Shown here: positions 53,384-62,952 of the stretch, piece after piece
How the letters are laid out: each line of letters starts with the position of its first letter
Numbering within the stretch: position 1 is the stretch's first letter
NCBI GenBank assembly: GCA_018669005.1
Contig: JABJAL010000122.1
Location: 1 to 64,000 of the forward strand
DNA: 64,000 nt
Direction: 5' to 3'
Source: Nitrospinaceae bacterium
Lineage (GTDB): Bacteria > UBA8248
Translations under genes and position numbers: made by a program
The notes under the pieces: generated by a model
Told to the model about the DNA's origin: nothing
The model's input: the letters and a program-made list of their open reading frames with translations, nothing else
Databases searched by the model: none

Positions 53384-54337
53384 TTATCCAAACACAGCAG
53401 GATTAACGAGATTGATTGGACGCTCCCCGGCAAGGGCGAGGCGAATGTTCTCGGCTGTGCGCTCAAGAGCTGCGGCATCAGTCTCGCGGGTGCGCGAGGC
53501 GTGGTGGGGGCTAATGAGTACGTTGTTGAATTTACGAAGAGGGTGATCCAAGGGAAAAGGCTCTGGATCGATTACGTCGAGCCCGAAGCCAGATATAAGG
53601 CCTTCTCTTGCAGAGGCAAGAATGTCGTCCGTGACAACCACAGACCCACGAGCCATGTTGATGAGAAATGCCTCTTTTCTCATCTTTGATATAGCGCCGT
53701 AGTTGATCATACCCTGCGTCTCACTATTCAGCGGTACACACAAGACCAGATAATCCACCTGGGGGAGCAGTTCGTCGAAGGAGCAGAACTCAAGCGCCAC
53801 ACCTGGTACCCGTGAAGGGTCGGGAGTCCGCGTATTGACGAGAACCTTCATGCCAAACCCATCGGCCATACGGGCAAGATGTCCACCAATGTCACCCAGT
53901 CCGACAATTCCGATGACCTTACCGCCCAACTGGAGCATAGGTGTAGTCTCCCACTCGGGCTTGCCTTTGAGCCATCCGTTTCGTGATAGCCATAGCATGT
54001 GAAAAAATGCATATTCGGCCACGGCACGCCCCCGCACCCCTTCTGCGTTACAGGCCATAACACCCCGTTTGGTTGCTGCTGCTACGTCAATGTTGTTATA
54101 GCCAGCGCCGGGCTTAGCCACGACCTTGAGTGAGGGCCCACAAACGTCCATCATCTCAGCGGTAAATGGGTCAAAGCAGGTGACAATACCCTCGGCGCCA
54201 GGAAGATAAGGTTTCATTTCATCGAATGAATAGCCCTTGGGCCACACAACTTCGTAAGGGGCCCCAAACCACTCGGGTCCACAATCCCAGTGTTCAATTC
54301 GCGAAAAAATAGGATCTGCGATAACTATTTTTGGCAC
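53384..54337 (-). CDS. D-2-hydroxyacid dehydrogenase family protein
   Basis: This 317-residue NAD-binding dehydrogenase is the second of the family here. VGLGDIGGHLARMADGFG binds NAD, INMARGSVVVTDD supplies the catalytic Arg, DVIDPEPFPLDHPL the Glu, and SPHHASRTRETD the His. Compared with the gene at 50 kb it is more like glyoxylate/hydroxypyruvate reductases. It is followed upstream by a Gfo/Idh/MocA gene, 53 bases away on the same strand. Confidence 0.92.
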   Translation of the reverse strand: MPKIVIADPIFSRIEHWDCGPEWFGAPYEVVWPKGYSFDEMKPYLPGAEGIVTCFDPFTAEMMDVCGPSLKVVAKPGAGYNNIDVAAATKRGVMACNAEGVRGRAVAEYAFFHMLWLSRNGWLKGKPEWETTPMLQLGGKVIGIVGLGDIGGHLARMADGFGMKVLVNTRTPDPSRVPGVALEFCSFDELLPQVDYLVLCVPLNSETQGMINYGAISKMRKEAFLINMARGSVVVTDDILASAREGLISGFGLDVIDPEPFPLDHPLRKFNNVLISPHHASRTRETDAAALERTAENIRLALAGERPINLVNPAVFG

Positions 54338-54390
54338 AAAATATTCCTACCTTCATTACAATCCGAACAAGCAAAAAAGAGAGGTCAATT

Positions 54391-55419
54391 CTAGTCGGCC
54401 AAAATTTCTTCCATCGAAACTGCGCGGCCCTCGGCATGACTCTTCAGCATAGCCTGCATAACACCTAGGGCACGCAGCCCATTCGTACCGTTGACCTCAG
54501 GATCCCCACCCTCGCGGATAGAGCGTCGAAGGTCGCTAAACTGCTCGGCGTTGCCTAGGTCGCGTCCGTTCCAGAATCCGTAGCCGATGTCGAGTACCTC
54601 GGCGTCAGCCATGCCGTCCTCGAATTTCTGGAAGGTTGGCGCCCCGCCACTTGAAAAGCTTAGCGCACCTTTACTGCCCTCAATACTTCCTATGAAGCGA
54701 AATGGCGCGGTGTAGCTCCCCGAAAGGATACCGACCATCCCGTTTTTGAAGTGAAGGACCCCTCCTGCCGCGTCGTCGGTCTTAGAGGGTCCGCCCACCT
54801 TGCCGCAGACCGCATGGATTGTATCAATTTCGCCAAAGAGCCCCTCCATGAGATCGGCTAAGTGAATAGTGTAGCTGTAGAGAGGGCCTCCTGGATTCTC
54901 CACCGGGTCCCAGCGTGGACTCCCCTCCCCGGCAGTGAGGCCAAGAGGACCCGAAAAATTCACCGACGCCAGACTGACAGTTCCTAAATCTCCGGCGTCT
55001 ATCATTTTCTTGGCGCGACGAAACATGGGCCATCGCCTAAAATTCTGACCAATGCCGAGTTTGACACCAGCCGTCTCACAGACACTGATCATCTCCTTGC
55101 AGTCTGCGATGGAAAAAGACATCGGCTTTTCGAGATGAATGTGCTTACCCGCCTCCGCCGCCGCAAGCGTATGTGCCTTGTGCACTCCGTTCGCCGAGGC
55201 AATGACGACCGCCTCGGAATCGGGGTCGGCAAGGAGCGCTTCAAGTGAATCATAATTTTTGCACGAGAATTTTTCTGCGAATTTCGCGCGCGTACCCGCT
55301 GTTCGGGAATATCCACCCACCACTTCCGCCACACCCGAAGCCACCGCAGCATCAGCAAGAACATCACCCCACCAACCAAGACCGATAAAAGCCACTTTCA
55401 ATGAATCAGAATTGTCCAT
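54391..55419 (-). CDS. Gfo/Idh/MocA-family oxidoreductase
   Basis: This 342-residue NAD(P)-dependent oxidoreductase starts at the ATG at 55419 after GGAGAGG. FIGLGWWGDVLADAA is the dinucleotide site and HIHLEKPMSFSIAD carries the EKP motif. The C-terminal half is an alpha/beta domain with the expected GPLYSYTIHLADLMEG segment. Members oxidise sugars, inositol or amino sugars. It probably shares a transcript with the downstream dehydrogenase. Confidence 0.92.
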   Translation of the reverse strand: MDNSDSLKVAFIGLGWWGDVLADAAVASGVAEVVGGYSRTAGTRAKFAEKFSCKNYDSLEALLADPDSEAVVIASANGVHKAHTLAAAEAGKHIHLEKPMSFSIADCKEMISVCETAGVKLGIGQNFRRWPMFRRAKKMIDAGDLGTVSLASVNFSGPLGLTAGEGSPRWDPVENPGGPLYSYTIHLADLMEGLFGEIDTIHAVCGKVGGPSKTDDAAGGVLHFKNGMVGILSGSYTAPFRFIGSIEGSKGALSFSSGGAPTFQKFEDGMADAEVLDIGYGFWNGRDLGNAEQFSDLRRSIREGGDPEVNGTNGLRALGVMQAMLKSHAEGRAVSMEEILAD

Positions 55420-55526
55420 GGATATCCTCTCCAAAAAGAACAGCGAGAAAATTTTAGACCCACCCGATTAATGGCGGAGTAGAAAGAATTAATTTTATTG
55501 CGAAGAAAATACCACCAAAGGCGGAA

Positions 55527-56618
55527 TTAGCTGATTATCTTGAGTTCAGGCACACTGAAAGGTGCCGATGAGTTGTGGATAGCAACCTGAAGAGCTACTT
55601 TTCTCGCAGCCTCACGGAAAGCGACCGCCACTGCACTCTCGGGATCACTCACCACGACAGGCTCGCCACGATCGCCTCCCAAACGAACCTTTATGTCGAG
55701 CGGCACGGCCCCCAAAAAAGGAACTTCGTAGCGCGACGCAGCCTTCTCGCCGCCGCCGTTGTCGAATATTTCTTCTCGGCGTCCACAGCCAGGGCACTCA
55801 TAATAGCTCATATTCTCGATGATCCCCAGAATCGGCACGTCCGTCTTGCGGAACATCTGCAGTCCCTTACGTGCATCGAGCAAAGCAATATCCTGGGGCG
55901 TCGTGACAATAACTGCGCCAGCCAACGAGACCTGTTGTACGATCGTAAGCTGAGCATCACCTGTTCCTGGGGGAAGGTCGAGAATAAGATAGTCGAGATC
56001 CTCCCATTTCGTCTCGCCCAAGAATTGGACCAGTGCCTTCATCACCATCGGCCCCCGCCAAATGACAGGACTATCCTCTTCGACCAGAAACCCCATCGAC
56101 ATCACCTGCACACCATGGCCCACAAGCGGAAAAATACGGTTGTTCTCATCGGACATAGGCTTCTCACCGGCAATACCAAGCATTTGAGGCTGACTGGGCC
56201 CGTATATGTCGGCATCGAGTATACCTACGCGGGCACCCTCGCCCACGAGCGAGAGCGCAAGATTTGAAGCAACTGTAGACTTACCCACTCCACCCTTTCC
56301 ACTCGCGACAGCGACAATATTCTTGACACCATCGACCGACATCTTCCCCTGTGCCGTGGGTCTAGCAGTCACATGGCTATCGAGGCGCACGTTTACCGTG
56401 ACCACGCCATCGAGCGTACCCACAGCCATCCGACACTCATCCATGAATTGTTCCTTGCGGGGGTGGGCTGGTGTCGTGAGTTCCAGCGTGAACGCCACAG
56501 CGTCGCCACAAATTTGAACATCCTTAATCATATTGAGGCTAACCACATCCTTACCCAGATCCGGGTCCTTCACCTTCTTGAGTGCCTCAAGTACCTGCTC
56601 GCTCGTCACTTCTGTCAT
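55527..56618 (-). CDS. mrp: Mrp/ApbC iron-sulfur carrier P-loop ATPase
   Basis: This 363-residue protein of the Mrp/NBP35 family inserts iron-sulfur clusters. An N-terminal DUF59/MIP18-like domain (LEALKKVKDPDLGKDVVSL) precedes the deviant Walker A SGKGGVGKST, the LILDLPPGTGD motif and the CPGC pair that ligates the bridging cluster (YYECPGCGRRE). The ATG at 56618 follows GGAG; two earlier in-frame ATGs lack a site. It would serve the many Fe-S proteins of this genome. Confidence 0.95.
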   Translation of the reverse strand: MTEVTSEQVLEALKKVKDPDLGKDVVSLNMIKDVQICGDAVAFTLELTTPAHPRKEQFMDECRMAVGTLDGVVTVNVRLDSHVTARPTAQGKMSVDGVKNIVAVASGKGGVGKSTVASNLALSLVGEGARVGILDADIYGPSQPQMLGIAGEKPMSDENNRIFPLVGHGVQVMSMGFLVEEDSPVIWRGPMVMKALVQFLGETKWEDLDYLILDLPPGTGDAQLTIVQQVSLAGAVIVTTPQDIALLDARKGLQMFRKTDVPILGIIENMSYYECPGCGRREEIFDNGGGEKAASRYEVPFLGAVPLDIKVRLGGDRGEPVVVSDPESAVAVAFREAARKVALQVAIHNSSAPFSVPELKIIS

Positions 56619-56939
56619 CGAATCGACTCCCATTGTGCGTTGCCGCACATGCATAACTAGCTAAAATCGGAATGTTTGGATGCTCCTGTCCCGCCTTTTA
56701 TTGCATTGTTCTTATCATTTCAACAACCCATCTTATGGCTCGCTTTTCTAGACTGTCAATCTATCGTCAAACCAAACAAAAGACCCGCCCGACTTTTATT
56801 TACGCAATTACTCCCAATACAGTTGACGGCCCCACACGCCAGGACTAAAAGTAGGTTTGAACTTCCCGCATACATTGGGGAAGTTCCAGTATTCGACATA
56901 TCCAGCATTTATCAATTAAGTAGAGGGGAGCCAAAAAAA

Positions 56940-57740
56940 GTGGACATTATCGTTTGCGTCAAGCAGGTCCTCGACCACGACATCCCGCCAAGGGATTTCA
57001 AGGTAGATGAGGAAAATTTATCCGTCGTTCCACCTGCGAATGTTTCGCCCATCATCAGCAACTTCGATGAATACGCCATAGAGGAGGCCATCCTCCTCAA
57101 GGAGGCCCACGGCGGCAAAATCACCGTCCTCACTGTCGGGGGAGATAGCGCCAAGGATCTTCTCAAAAAATGCCTTGCCATGGGCTGTGATGAGGCAATC
57201 CTGCTTCAAGATGAGGCTTTTGAGAATTCAGACTCTTTTGGCGTCGCTCGCATCCTTGCAGGCGCCATCAAGAAAATTGGCACCTTCGACATCCTCCTCT
57301 GCGGGCGTATCAGCAGCGACTGGAGCCAAGGTGCCACATCTATCGCGCTAGCTGAAGCCCTCGACATCCCAAGCGCCTCACAGCTCATCAAGATAGAAGT
57401 GAACGGCGACACCCTTCGCTGCGACCGCGTCCTCGAAGACGGAGAAGAAGTTGTCGAAATCACGACCCCCTGCCTCCTTACGGCAAGTAATGAAATTAAC
57501 AACCCACGACTGCCTTCGGTCAAGGGAATACTCATGGCTTCGCGCAAGCAGATTCCAATATGGGGTTTGAGCGATGTGGATGTAGACGCCACCACGGTCG
57601 GATCTACCGGATCGACACTTGAACTAACTCGCCTCTACAAGCCTGATCTGAGCGGCAACTGTGAATTTATTGAAGCTGACTCGCTTGAGGAAGCCGCCGA
57701 CAAACTCGGCGACCGTCTTCGCGAAGACAAAATAATCTAG
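56940..57740 (+). CDS. etfB: Electron transfer flavoprotein, beta subunit
   Basis: This 266-residue subunit starts at a GTG preceded by GAGGGGAG; the longer frame upstream is not ETF-like. VDIIVCVKQVLD, NFDEYAIEEAI and the AMP-binding TVGGDSAKDLLKKCLAMGCDEAI are family signatures. It precedes etfA by 22 bases. The pair would pass electrons from acyl-CoA or other dehydrogenases to ETF-quinone oxidoreductase. No ETF-QO or dehydrogenase partner lies nearby. Confidence 0.95.
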   Translation: MDIIVCVKQVLDHDIPPRDFKVDEENLSVVPPANVSPIISNFDEYAIEEAILLKEAHGGKITVLTVGGDSAKDLLKKCLAMGCDEAILLQDEAFENSDSFGVARILAGAIKKIGTFDILLCGRISSDWSQGATSIALAEALDIPSASQLIKIEVNGDTLRCDRVLEDGEEVVEITTPCLLTASNEINNPRLPSVKGILMASRKQIPIWGLSDVDVDATTVGSTGSTLELTRLYKPDLSGNCEFIEADSLEEAADKLGDRLREDKII

Positions 57741-57762
57741 AACACAAGGGAGATAACAATTC

Positions 57763-58752
57763 ATGTCGAATGACGTTCTGATATTAGCTGAAAGAATCAA
57801 TGATCGAATTTCCTTGGTGAGTAGCGAGCTCTGTAATATCGGAAAAAATCTTGCGAACGAGAATGGCGGCTCACTCGTCGCGCTCCTTCTCGGCGGCGAG
57901 GGCACGAAAGATCTCGCTAAAGGACTCATCGCCCTTGGAGCAGACAAGGTCATCGCTGCCGAAGCCAATATCCTAGAGGGATACAACAACGCCGCATACA
58001 CCCAGGTTGTGGACACGGCCTACAAAGAAGTATCACCCTCCATTTTCCTAACGGGCTGCACATCAATCGGACGTGACATTGCCCCTCGAATCGCCTTTCG
58101 GAACAACACGAGCTTCGCTAACGACTGCACCGAACTCTCCTTGGAGGATGGCAAGCTCTCGGCGGTGCGTCCTGTTTACGCAGGCAACGCCATGAGCCAC
58201 GTACGGTCCAAGACAGAAACAGCTACCGCCACCATTCGCATGAAAGCGTTTGCTCTTGCCGATGAGGACGAAGGCCGGAGCGGTGAGATGGGTGAAATTG
58301 CCGTCTCTGTCGAAGAGGGGGACTTAAAGACAAGCTATGTCGAAACCAGACAAGTTGAGTCTGAAGGCGTTCGTCTTGAGGATGCCGAATATGTCGTAAG
58401 TGGCGGACGGGGATTGGGAGGACCTGAAAACTTCGAACAGCTTGAAAAACTTGCCAAGCTCCTCAAGGCCGCTGTGGGAGCAAGCAGGGCTGCTGTTGAT
58501 GCAGGCTGGGCCCCCACACACATGCAAGTAGGACAAACAGGCAAGATCGTAAGCCCGATGCTCTACGTCGCGGTGGGCATCTCGGGTGCGATGCAGCACA
58601 TGGTCGGCGCTGGGCCAAGTAAGAACATCGTCGCCATCAACACTGATCCGGATGCACCAATTTTCCAGAGGGCGCGATACGGCATTGTGGGCGACTACAA
58701 AAAAGTCATCCCTGCGCTAACCGAGAAATTCGAAAAATTACTTGAGAACTAA
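57763..58752 (+). CDS. etfA: Electron transfer flavoprotein, alpha subunit
   Basis: This 329-residue FAD-binding subunit has the C-terminal FAD signature GQTGKIVSPMLYVAVGISGA followed by QHMVG and INTDPDAPIFQRARYG. The N-terminal domain has LANENGGSLVALLLG. The ATG has an AAGGGAGA ribosome site. It terminates at the long hairpin downstream. Confidence 0.96.
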   Translation: MSNDVLILAERINDRISLVSSELCNIGKNLANENGGSLVALLLGGEGTKDLAKGLIALGADKVIAAEANILEGYNNAAYTQVVDTAYKEVSPSIFLTGCTSIGRDIAPRIAFRNNTSFANDCTELSLEDGKLSAVRPVYAGNAMSHVRSKTETATATIRMKAFALADEDEGRSGEMGEIAVSVEEGDLKTSYVETRQVESEGVRLEDAEYVVSGGRGLGGPENFEQLEKLAKLLKAAVGASRAAVDAGWAPTHMQVGQTGKIVSPMLYVAVGISGAMQHMVGAGPSKNIVAINTDPDAPIFQRARYGIVGDYKKVIPALTEKFEKLLEN

Positions 58753-58780
58753 AACTAGACATTCTAATTTTCCAAAATAA

Positions 58781-58820
58781 ACAAAAGTCCCCGAAGTCAC
58801 ATGGCCTCGGGGGCTTTTGT
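58781..58820. terminator. Bidirectional terminator between etfA and the repressor gene
   Basis: ACAAAAGTCCCCGA (58781-58794) pairs with TCGGGGGCTTTTGT (58807-58820), a 14-base stem with one wobble, around a 12-base loop. The A-rich and T-rich flanks allow termination of both convergent genes. Confidence 0.85.
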
Positions 58821-58829
58821 TGTTCATGC

Positions 58830-59549
58830 TTATACCAGTGGCTGGTAAGCCCACACCACCCGACCGACAATGTACTTCTCGGGTCCCTCGACATCGAGAT
58901 CAATGTGGGCTACAGGTTCATCGCGGTTTTCGGGGACCAACCAGAGGCGAGGTGCTGTCCACTGGAGACGCTTCAAAGTGCATCCCCCTGAATGGTCCCT
59001 CACGGCGTACATACCATCAGGGATGATCAAATTATCTTGGCGATCGATAACTACGACGGCACCAGGCTGGATGAGGGGGAGCATGCTCCGGCCCATTTCA
59101 AGATCAACGCGAACTGCAACTAGATCAGACCGCCCTGTTATTTGAGAGATGTGAATCAGGGCATATTCATCAATGTTCTCATCAACAATTCGAGCGCTGC
59201 CTGCCGCGATAGTTCCCGATACGAGCGGAACGGCCCGGAACTCTGACTCATCGACGATGCCCGAGCCCTGAATATTGCTCGACATGCGGATGGTTACATC
59301 GACCGGCCCAGCAACGACACTCTCCTTAGCCCCCTCTCGACCCAAAATCCAATCCACAGAAACGCCAAGGGCCTCGGCGATACACAGCAGCTTTCCGGCG
59401 CTTGGCTCGTTTTCCCCTTCTTCATAACGAGCAAGGTTCGCCCAACTTATCCCAGAAATACGTGCAAGCTGATTGCGATTCCAGCCACGTTGAGAACGGG
59501 CACGGACGATTCGAGAACCAGCAATTTTAAAATGTGCAGACTTGGCCAT
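58830..59549 (-). CDS. XRE-family repressor with S24 (LexA-like) peptidase domain
   Basis: This 239-residue protein has an N-terminal Cro/CI helix-turn-helix (NQLARISGISWANLARYEEGENEPSA, given here in parts), then a LexA-like self-cleaving domain. The catalytic Ser is in GRSMLPLI, the Lys in CTLKRLQ, and an AAG segment (PLVSGTIAAGSA) is the likely cleavage site. Such proteins control prophage, SOS or mobile-element genes, but no such genes are adjacent. The ATG at 59549 is chosen on domain grounds; ribosome sites are weak at all candidates. Confidence 0.87.
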   Translation of the reverse strand: MAKSAHFKIAGSRIVRARSQRGWNRNQLARISGISWANLARYEEGENEPSAGKLLCIAEALGVSVDWILGREGAKESVVAGPVDVTIRMSSNIQGSGIVDESEFRAVPLVSGTIAAGSARIVDENIDEYALIHISQITGRSDLVAVRVDLEMGRSMLPLIQPGAVVVIDRQDNLIIPDGMYAVRDHSGGCTLKRLQWTAPRLWLVPENRDEPVAHIDLDVEGPEKYIVGRVVWAYQPLV

Positions 59550-59892
59550 CGATATGATCTGGCTTCCCGAAATCCCCCTGGATCTCCGGCATGTATTAAA
59601 AGAAGGCATATTCAAATTTATTGACTCGTGAAATCTAGCATTTTGGAAAGGGGGCGAAAAGGGGGCGACAGTGGAGTTTTTCTCCTGAATTTCCAGGATT
59701 AGGCCTTAAAAAACACCTCAGAAAAAGGAGCTTTATATGAATTATGCTAAATCGCAATACAAAGTAGCCGCCTAGATATAAAGGCAGGCCAAAGAATCTA
59801 TTGAATCAGACCTCGCCCCCGCTGATTGACTCCTCGGTTAACCCGGAGAGATGCTGTTTACCTTCATCTGAAATTCCTACTACACTTCGCCC

Positions 59893-60696
59893 ATGTCAGA
59901 TTTCAACATGCCACCAATTTTATCCCAAAAAAATATCGACGAACCATCGGTTTTCGACCCTAAAAATCTGATGCGAGAAGCTCGGCGGCAACTAGGCATA
60001 TCTGAGGGAAATATACCTGAGATATGCCTCCTCGATCCCGACGGAGACATTTTACGCCATTTAATCAGAGAGGGAGAAGCAACGCTTAACGAAAACTGGG
60101 CTTGCTACCATTCAGAACTATATAATTTCTCTCTCGGAGGAATTAGCTATGGCATCGTCGGATGCGCGGTAGGTGCTCCTTATGCCGTTCTCATTGCTGA
60201 GCAAATGTTCGCTTCAGGTTGCCGCCTCGTCATCAGTATGACCTCATCAGGACAGATACTTCCCGTCAGGAAACCTCCTTATTTTGTATTAATTGAAAAA
60301 TCACTACGTGACGAAGGCTGCAGTTACCACTATCTTCCACCCTCGGAGTACTGTGAGATTTCTGAAGAATTGCTGTCCATTTTAGAGGGTGCCTTCTCGG
60401 ATATCCCAGATACTGTCGAGCATGGGGCCACTTGGACAACAGATGCCCCCTTTCGTGAAACAAAGACCGCTATCGCTCATTCTCGAGAAATCGGAATTCT
60501 GGCTGTCGAGATGGAAGCGGCCGCCCTATATGCTTTTTCTAAAGCCAAAAAAAAACCTGTCGTCTGTTTTGCGCACGTTACCAATCAAATGGGAAACGTA
60601 GACGGAGACTTCGAGAAGGGAGCAGAGATGGGTGGCATTGGTGCTTTGCGAATCATCGAAGCCACTGCCAGGGCATGGCTAAACGGACACTTCTAA
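59893..60696 (+). CDS. Nucleoside phosphorylase-like protein (PNP/UDP family)
   Basis: This 267-residue protein matches the purine nucleoside/uridine phosphorylase fold. GCAVGAPYAVLIAEQMFASG is the phosphate-side helix, TWTTDAPFRET the substrate loop, and ILAVEMEAAALYAFS the ribose-binding Glu motif. It would split nucleosides with phosphate. Neither a nucleoside transporter nor deaminase is adjacent. No strong ribosome site is seen before the ATG. Confidence 0.85.
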   Translation: MSDFNMPPILSQKNIDEPSVFDPKNLMREARRQLGISEGNIPEICLLDPDGDILRHLIREGEATLNENWACYHSELYNFSLGGISYGIVGCAVGAPYAVLIAEQMFASGCRLVISMTSSGQILPVRKPPYFVLIEKSLRDEGCSYHYLPPSEYCEISEELLSILEGAFSDIPDTVEHGATWTTDAPFRETKTAIAHSREIGILAVEMEAAALYAFSKAKKKPVVCFAHVTNQMGNVDGDFEKGAEMGGIGALRIIEATARAWLNGHF

Positions 60697-60705
60697 ACTA
60701 CGAAA

Positions 60706-60727
60706 GGCGCCCCCCGGAGGGAGCGCC
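60706..60727. terminator. Probable terminator hairpin between convergent genes
   Basis: A GGCGC / GCGCC stem with an extra CCC / GGG part (one mismatch) lies between the ends of the phosphorylase-like and cyclase genes. There is no long T run, so termination strength is uncertain. Confidence 0.5.
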
Positions 60728-60759
60728 CTGTAACGAATCATTCATAATACCTGAAAATT

Positions 60760-61449
60760 CTAGTCCTCAAATATTGCTACGGCGCGAACGGGCGAGCCGG
60801 TTCCGCCACGCCATTTCATCGGGAAACAGACAAAGCGGAAGGGTCCTTTATCAAGTATAGACTCAAGGTTGCACAAACTCTCAAGATGGGTAATTCCTTT
60901 GTCGAGACAGGCTTTGTGGACGAGAGAGTTCACGTCCCCCGCCGGGCCGGGGCGCATCGAGTCGATACCAAAATGTACGACGCCTTGGTCGGCTAGCCAT
61001 TCGGTGGCAGCAACATTCACACCTGGATTGTCAGTATTGTAGGCTGGTGTAGGGAAGGTGCGTTCATGGTGGCCAGTACAAAGAAGAATAGTCCCTCCCT
61101 TTTGAACCGGGTGTCCAGATTTTTTGATCGCGGCCGAGAGATCGTCGCTCGTGATTTCGGCCTTAGGTGAGATGTGACGAAGGTCAATGCAGGTGCCCAT
61201 TACATAGCAATTCTCAAGCGGATATTCGTTGATCGGAGTAGCATCCGGCCCGAAGTGGCGCGGGGCGTCAAGATGGGTGCCCCCGTGGTCAGGCATCGTG
61301 AAGTAATGGACGCTGTTACCCTGGACATTTCCTGAATCAGAGAAAGCCTCTGCGTGACTTTTCCAAACTCCGTGAATGATGGAAGGCTGGCCAGGATATT
61401 GAGGGGTTCGATGATACAGTTCGCGGCTAAGATCGACGATTGTGGACAT
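60760..61449 (-). CDS. Cyclase-family metal hydrolase (kynurenine formamidase-like)
   Basis: This 229-residue protein belongs to the cyclase family (PF04199). DHGGTHLDAPRHF is the metal-binding HxGTHxDxPxH motif, and HFGIDSMRPGP a conserved downstream segment. Known members hydrolyse formylkynurenine, isatin or polyketide-like amides. It starts at an ATG after AGGAGAA. No tryptophan-degradation genes are near. Confidence 0.92.
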   Translation of the reverse strand: MSTIVDLSRELYHRTPQYPGQPSIIHGVWKSHAEAFSDSGNVQGNSVHYFTMPDHGGTHLDAPRHFGPDATPINEYPLENCYVMGTCIDLRHISPKAEITSDDLSAAIKKSGHPVQKGGTILLCTGHHERTFPTPAYNTDNPGVNVAATEWLADQGVVHFGIDSMRPGPAGDVNSLVHKACLDKGITHLESLCNLESILDKGPFRFVCFPMKWRGGTGSPVRAVAIFED

Positions 61450-61760
61450 GATTTTCTCCTGTTAGGACTTGCCCGCTACAGCGGATCGAAAAACATTAGG
61501 TATGCATCCGGGCGGGCCATTCAGGCACGTCCAGTCTTGAATAAAGTTGATATCTCTATCTACCCTAGCCAAGGGCCTCAGTAAAGACGCGGGGCAGTTA
61601 TTTGTGGTGAATCAACCCGCACCACAGAGCCCAAAGATGCACTACCGCTCTGCTCTAGTGTTCGGAGAACATGCCAGCAACTTGGTTTGACTATATATCC
61701 GACCGCAATGATCGCAGATGAGGAGCAAAATGCGATTCACCTGAAGGGATTTTTCCCCGC
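61450..61760. promoter_or_regulatory. Gene-free leader of the cyclase gene with a structured stretch
   Basis: This 311-base gap lies between MsrP and the cyclase gene (both minus). On the minus strand, about 61660-61600 contains AGAGCAGAGCGGTAGTGC and then GCGGGTTGATTC, which resemble the D- and T-arms of a tRNA with a deleted base, but no complete cloverleaf forms. CACTA/TAGTG and GGTG/CACC can pair. No coding frame is convincing. Confidence 0.35.
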
Positions 61761-62729
61761 CTAAAAGAAGTACCGCCGATCCTTCATGTCTGGATACATG
61801 TGCGCCACCCATTTCCCATAACCGTTGAAGAGTTGAGTAGGACGGCGCTTATCGGTGCCTAACATGCGCTCTGTCTTCTGGGACCAGCGAGGATGGTCGA
61901 AGGCCGGATTAATATTTGCCCAAAAACCGTATTCGCTAGGCGCAGCTTTTTCCCAGAAGGTTTTGGGACGCTTATCGGCAAACTCGATCGAGACGAGAGA
62001 TTTACCATTCTTAAAACCGTATTTCCAAGGAAGAACGAGACGCAAAGGTGCTCCGTGTTGGTGCGGCAAAGGCTTGCCGTAAATGCCGGTAGCGAGCATA
62101 GCCATTTCGTTCATCCCCTCCTCCATGGTGAGCACCTCGGTGTAGGGCCACGAATACCACACTCGTAGCTGGCCGAGGGCGACCTTGGGGTTGTGGAAGG
62201 TTTTGAAAACTATGTACTTGGCGCTGCTCTTAGGCTCTACTGCCTTAATGAGATCTCGAATCAAAAAACCTGTCCAAGGAACCGCCATTGCCCAGGCCTC
62301 AACACAGCGAAAGCGCAGGAGGCGCTCCTGAAGCGGCATCGTGCGAATTAACGAGTCGATATCGTAGGTCTTGGGCTTGTTTACCAGTCCATCCACCCTC
62401 ACCTGCCATGGGCGTAGTGAAAGGCGCTTGGAGAGCCAGTAGATACCCTTTGTCGTGCCGAACTCATAAAAATTATTGTAGGTTGAGGCTACCTGCTCCT
62501 TGGTCATGGGACGGTCAAGCGTAAAGTCTGGATTGCGCTTAGCAGGATAGAGGTCGAGGGTCTTGTCCTTTTGTGGAGCGGCAGCGAGTACCTCGCCAAC
62601 CCCACTCACGGCACTGGTGGCGATGGCACCCGCAGCTCCCAGCATAAATTTTCTTCTGTTCATGAACACCGACTCGGGAGTTGCCTCCCGCTCGGGCATG
62701 GCCCATTCTTGTTTCTTGATAAAGTTCAT
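61761..62729 (-). CDS. MsrP (YedY)-like molybdopterin oxidoreductase, Tat substrate
   Basis: This 322-residue protein has a twin-arginine signal (NRRKFMLG near residues 24-31, then a hydrophobic stretch) and a sulfite oxidase-type molybdopterin domain. RFRCVEAWAMAVPW holds the molybdenum-ligating Cys142. The family's MsrP reduces methionine sulfoxide in the periplasm with electrons from MsrQ. No MsrQ gene is adjacent; the flanking gene is a divergent dehydrogenase. It starts at an ATG behind AAGGAG. Confidence 0.93.
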   Translation of the reverse strand: MNFIKKQEWAMPEREATPESVFMNRRKFMLGAAGAIATSAVSGVGEVLAAAPQKDKTLDLYPAKRNPDFTLDRPMTKEQVASTYNNFYEFGTTKGIYWLSKRLSLRPWQVRVDGLVNKPKTYDIDSLIRTMPLQERLLRFRCVEAWAMAVPWTGFLIRDLIKAVEPKSSAKYIVFKTFHNPKVALGQLRVWYSWPYTEVLTMEEGMNEMAMLATGIYGKPLPHQHGAPLRLVLPWKYGFKNGKSLVSIEFADKRPKTFWEKAAPSEYGFWANINPAFDHPRWSQKTERMLGTDKRRPTQLFNGYGKWVAHMYPDMKDRRYFF

Positions 62730-62952
62730 GGGGGCTCCTTAGCCTTCGGTTCGGAGGACGCGAGGTACGCCGACAGTGATGACAAATATTTAGGATTGAA
62801 GCATCTGCAATCCACAAAAAACCTTACATATGATAATGTTCGGGGACAGTTTCAAAATCAACTACATTTATTGAATCTTTACATTCTGCTGACGGCACCA
62901 AAATTTCCGGCACAAAGGGTCAGTCGCTAATCAAAAATATTTTGGAGGAGTC

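Noticed and set aside
61600-61660. Functional tRNA gene
   Set aside because: No complete acceptor or anticodon stem can be drawn and the T-loop lacks a base.
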